Below are positions 13,749 to 14,708 of a stretch of 14,708 bases of DNA, piece by piece (within the stretch, counting starts at the first letter, position 1; each line of letters opens with the position of its first letter). The position numbers and the translations under genes were made by a program. This DNA comes from Mycobacterium sp. (lineage in GTDB: Bacteria; Actinomycetota; Actinomycetes; Mycobacteriales; Mycobacteriaceae). Below the pieces are notes generated by a model, which was given only the letters and a program-made list of their open reading frames with translations, made no database searches and had not been told where the DNA came from. Where the stretch lies: assembly GCA_029256565.1 (NCBI GenBank), contig JAQSXQ010000009.1:1-14708 (forward strand), written 5' to 3'.

Positions 13749-14561
13749 TTACTGCGACAGCGGGTTCTCCGGCGCGGCTGCCGGAGGGTTGGTGGCAGGC
13801 GTGGCGGGGGTCGCGGTGGACCCGCCGGCAGCCAGTGAATCCCCGCGCATCGACGCGCGGATCTGCTCGAGGCGCGAGTGGCCGGCCATCTGCACGCTGG
13901 CCTGCTGCACCTCCATCATTCGACCCTGCACGGAGTTCTGTGCGAGTTCGGTCGCGCCCATGGCGTTGGCGTAGCGACGTTCGATCTTGTCGCGGACCTC
14001 GTCGAGGCTGGGCGTGCTGCCGGGCGCCGAGAGTTCGCTCATCGACTGCAGCGACGCGCTGACCTGCTCCTGCATCTTGGCCTGCTCGAGCTGGCTGAGC
14101 AGCTTGCTGCGCTCGGCGATCTTCTGCTGCAGCACCATGGCGTTCTGCTCGACGGCCTTCTTGGCCTGGCCTGCGGCTTGCAGCGCCTGGTCGTGCAGCG
14201 CCTTGAGGTCCTCGACGCTCTGCTCCGCGGTCACCAGCTGGGCGGCGAAGGCCTCGGCGGCGTTGGTGTACTCGTTGGTCTTGGCCGCATCGCCGTTGGC
14301 CGCGGCCTGGTCGGCCAGGGTCAGGGCCTGGCGGACGTTGACCTGAAGCTTCTCGATGTCGGCGAGCTGGCGGTTGAGCCGCATCTCGAGCTGACGCTGA
14401 TTGCCGATCACCTGGGCGGCCTGCTGGGTCAGCGCCTGGTGCTGCCGCTGGGCATCCTCGATGGCCTGCTGGATCTGCACCTTCGGATCGGCGTACTCGT
14501 CGACCTTGGAGCTGAACAGCGCCATCAGGTACTTCCACGCCTTGCTGAAGGGATTGGCCAT
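13749..14561 (-). CDS. pspA: Phage shock protein PspA / 35-kDa antigen homologue
   Basis: A 270-residue peripheral membrane protein of the PspA/IM30 (ESCRT-III-like) family, which binds stressed membranes and helps hold ion gradients. It starts at ATG 14561 with MANPFSKAWKYLMALFSS, the N-terminal amphipathic helix. Almost all the rest to about residue 215 is a long coiled coil rich in Gln, Ala and Glu, including QIQQAIEDAQRQHQALTQQA. The C-terminus is a flexible Ala/Thr/Pro tail (about 246-270). Length equals that recalled for M. tuberculosis Rv2744c. A 20-residue N-terminal extension to 14621 is open but unlike PspA. pspM follows 21 bases downstream, probably in the same operon. clgR, expected upstream, would lie beyond the window edge. 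Confidence 0.95.
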   Translation of the reverse strand: MANPFSKAWKYLMALFSSKVDEYADPKVQIQQAIEDAQRQHQALTQQAAQVIGNQRQLEMRLNRQLADIEKLQVNVRQALTLADQAAANGDAAKTNEYTNAAEAFAAQLVTAEQSVEDLKALHDQALQAAGQAKKAVEQNAMVLQQKIAERSKLLSQLEQAKMQEQVSASLQSMSELSAPGSTPSLDEVRDKIERRYANAMGATELAQNSVQGRMMEVQQASVQMAGHSRLEQIRASMRGDSLAAGGSTATPATPATNPPAAAPENPLSQ

Positions 14562-14708
14562 GAGTTCGGTCCGCCTTACGAATCGTTGTCCGGTCGATCT
14601 GTCACTGCCCGGAGCCGGCACGCCGGCCCAGCGGGGTTCGCACTACCTGCCAACTTAATGGTTTGGCACAGACCGCCACACCCCTGCACGGGATTTACCG
14701 ACGGCCGC
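14562..14708 (-). promoter_or_regulatory. pspA upstream region with TGCCAA-N9-TTGGCA palindrome
   Basis: I find no convincing coding frame in these 147 bases. The clear element is a perfect 6-bp inverted repeat: TGCCAA at 14648-14653 and TTGGCA at 14663-14668, with a 9-base spacer. On the minus strand it contains TAAGTT (14657-14652), a TAnnnT -10-like box. A promoter there would give a leader of roughly 85 bases. I see no good SigE-type GGAAC/GTT promoter. The GC-rich GCCGGC-AC-GCCGGC around 14613-14626 could form a small hairpin. Confidence 0.4.

Noticed and set aside
14613..14626. GCCGGC-AC-GCCGGC as a terminator upstream of pspA
   Set aside because: A two-base loop is too tight and there is no T-run. 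Such GC-only palindromes are common by chance in this genome.

Overview
The window looks like chromosomal DNA of a fast-growing mycobacterium (Mycolicibacterium type) or a close actinobacterial relative. It is very GC-rich, many genes start with GTG, and the gene order matches, from memory, the stretch of the M. tuberculosis chromosome from Rv2728c to Rv2744c. Two differences stand out. recA has no intein. A complete glutamate-type ABC transporter operon sits between miaB and recX, which is also, as I recall, the arrangement in Corynebacterium glutamicum (gluABCD-recX-recA). No RNA gene, insertion sequence, phage, CRISPR array or replication origin was seen.

Layout. From 1 to 1656 (minus strand) lie an EamA/DMT-type membrane protein and a class III extradiol dioxygenase-like protein, the latter running off the left edge. 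A short dispersed repeat occurs at the 3' ends of both. From 1850 to 3178 (plus) is a DUF349 protein. It meets, stop codon to stop codon, a minus-strand pair: a membrane protein (Rv2732c type) and the tRNA methylthiotransferase miaB. From 5421 to 9318 (plus) a tightly packed operon encodes a PAAT-type ABC transporter (ATPase, binding lipoprotein, two permeases), followed by a DUF1622 membrane protein and a 95-residue membrane protein. The last four genes are joined by 4-base stop/start overlaps. The operon's 3' end overlaps the 3' end of recX.

From 9275 to 12385 (minus) are recX, recA, a DUF3046 protein and a GT-B glycosyltransferase. The recA leader carries two readable promoters: a LexA-controlled one, and a LexA-independent one with the TTGTCGGTG...TAACGT form assigned to PafBC. 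From 12447 (plus) is a limonene-epoxide-hydrolase family gene (ephG). It converges on the minus-strand envelope-stress pair pspM and pspA through a perfect 9-bp hairpin that contains both stop codons.

How the genes work together. RecA and RecX act in DNA repair and the control of recombination. MiaB modifies tRNA at A37. The Glu operon imports an amino acid, probably glutamate. PspA and PspM protect the membrane. The parts least explained by known families are the two small membrane proteins coupled to the transporter, the 3'-end repeats, and the palindromes upstream of gluA and pspA.
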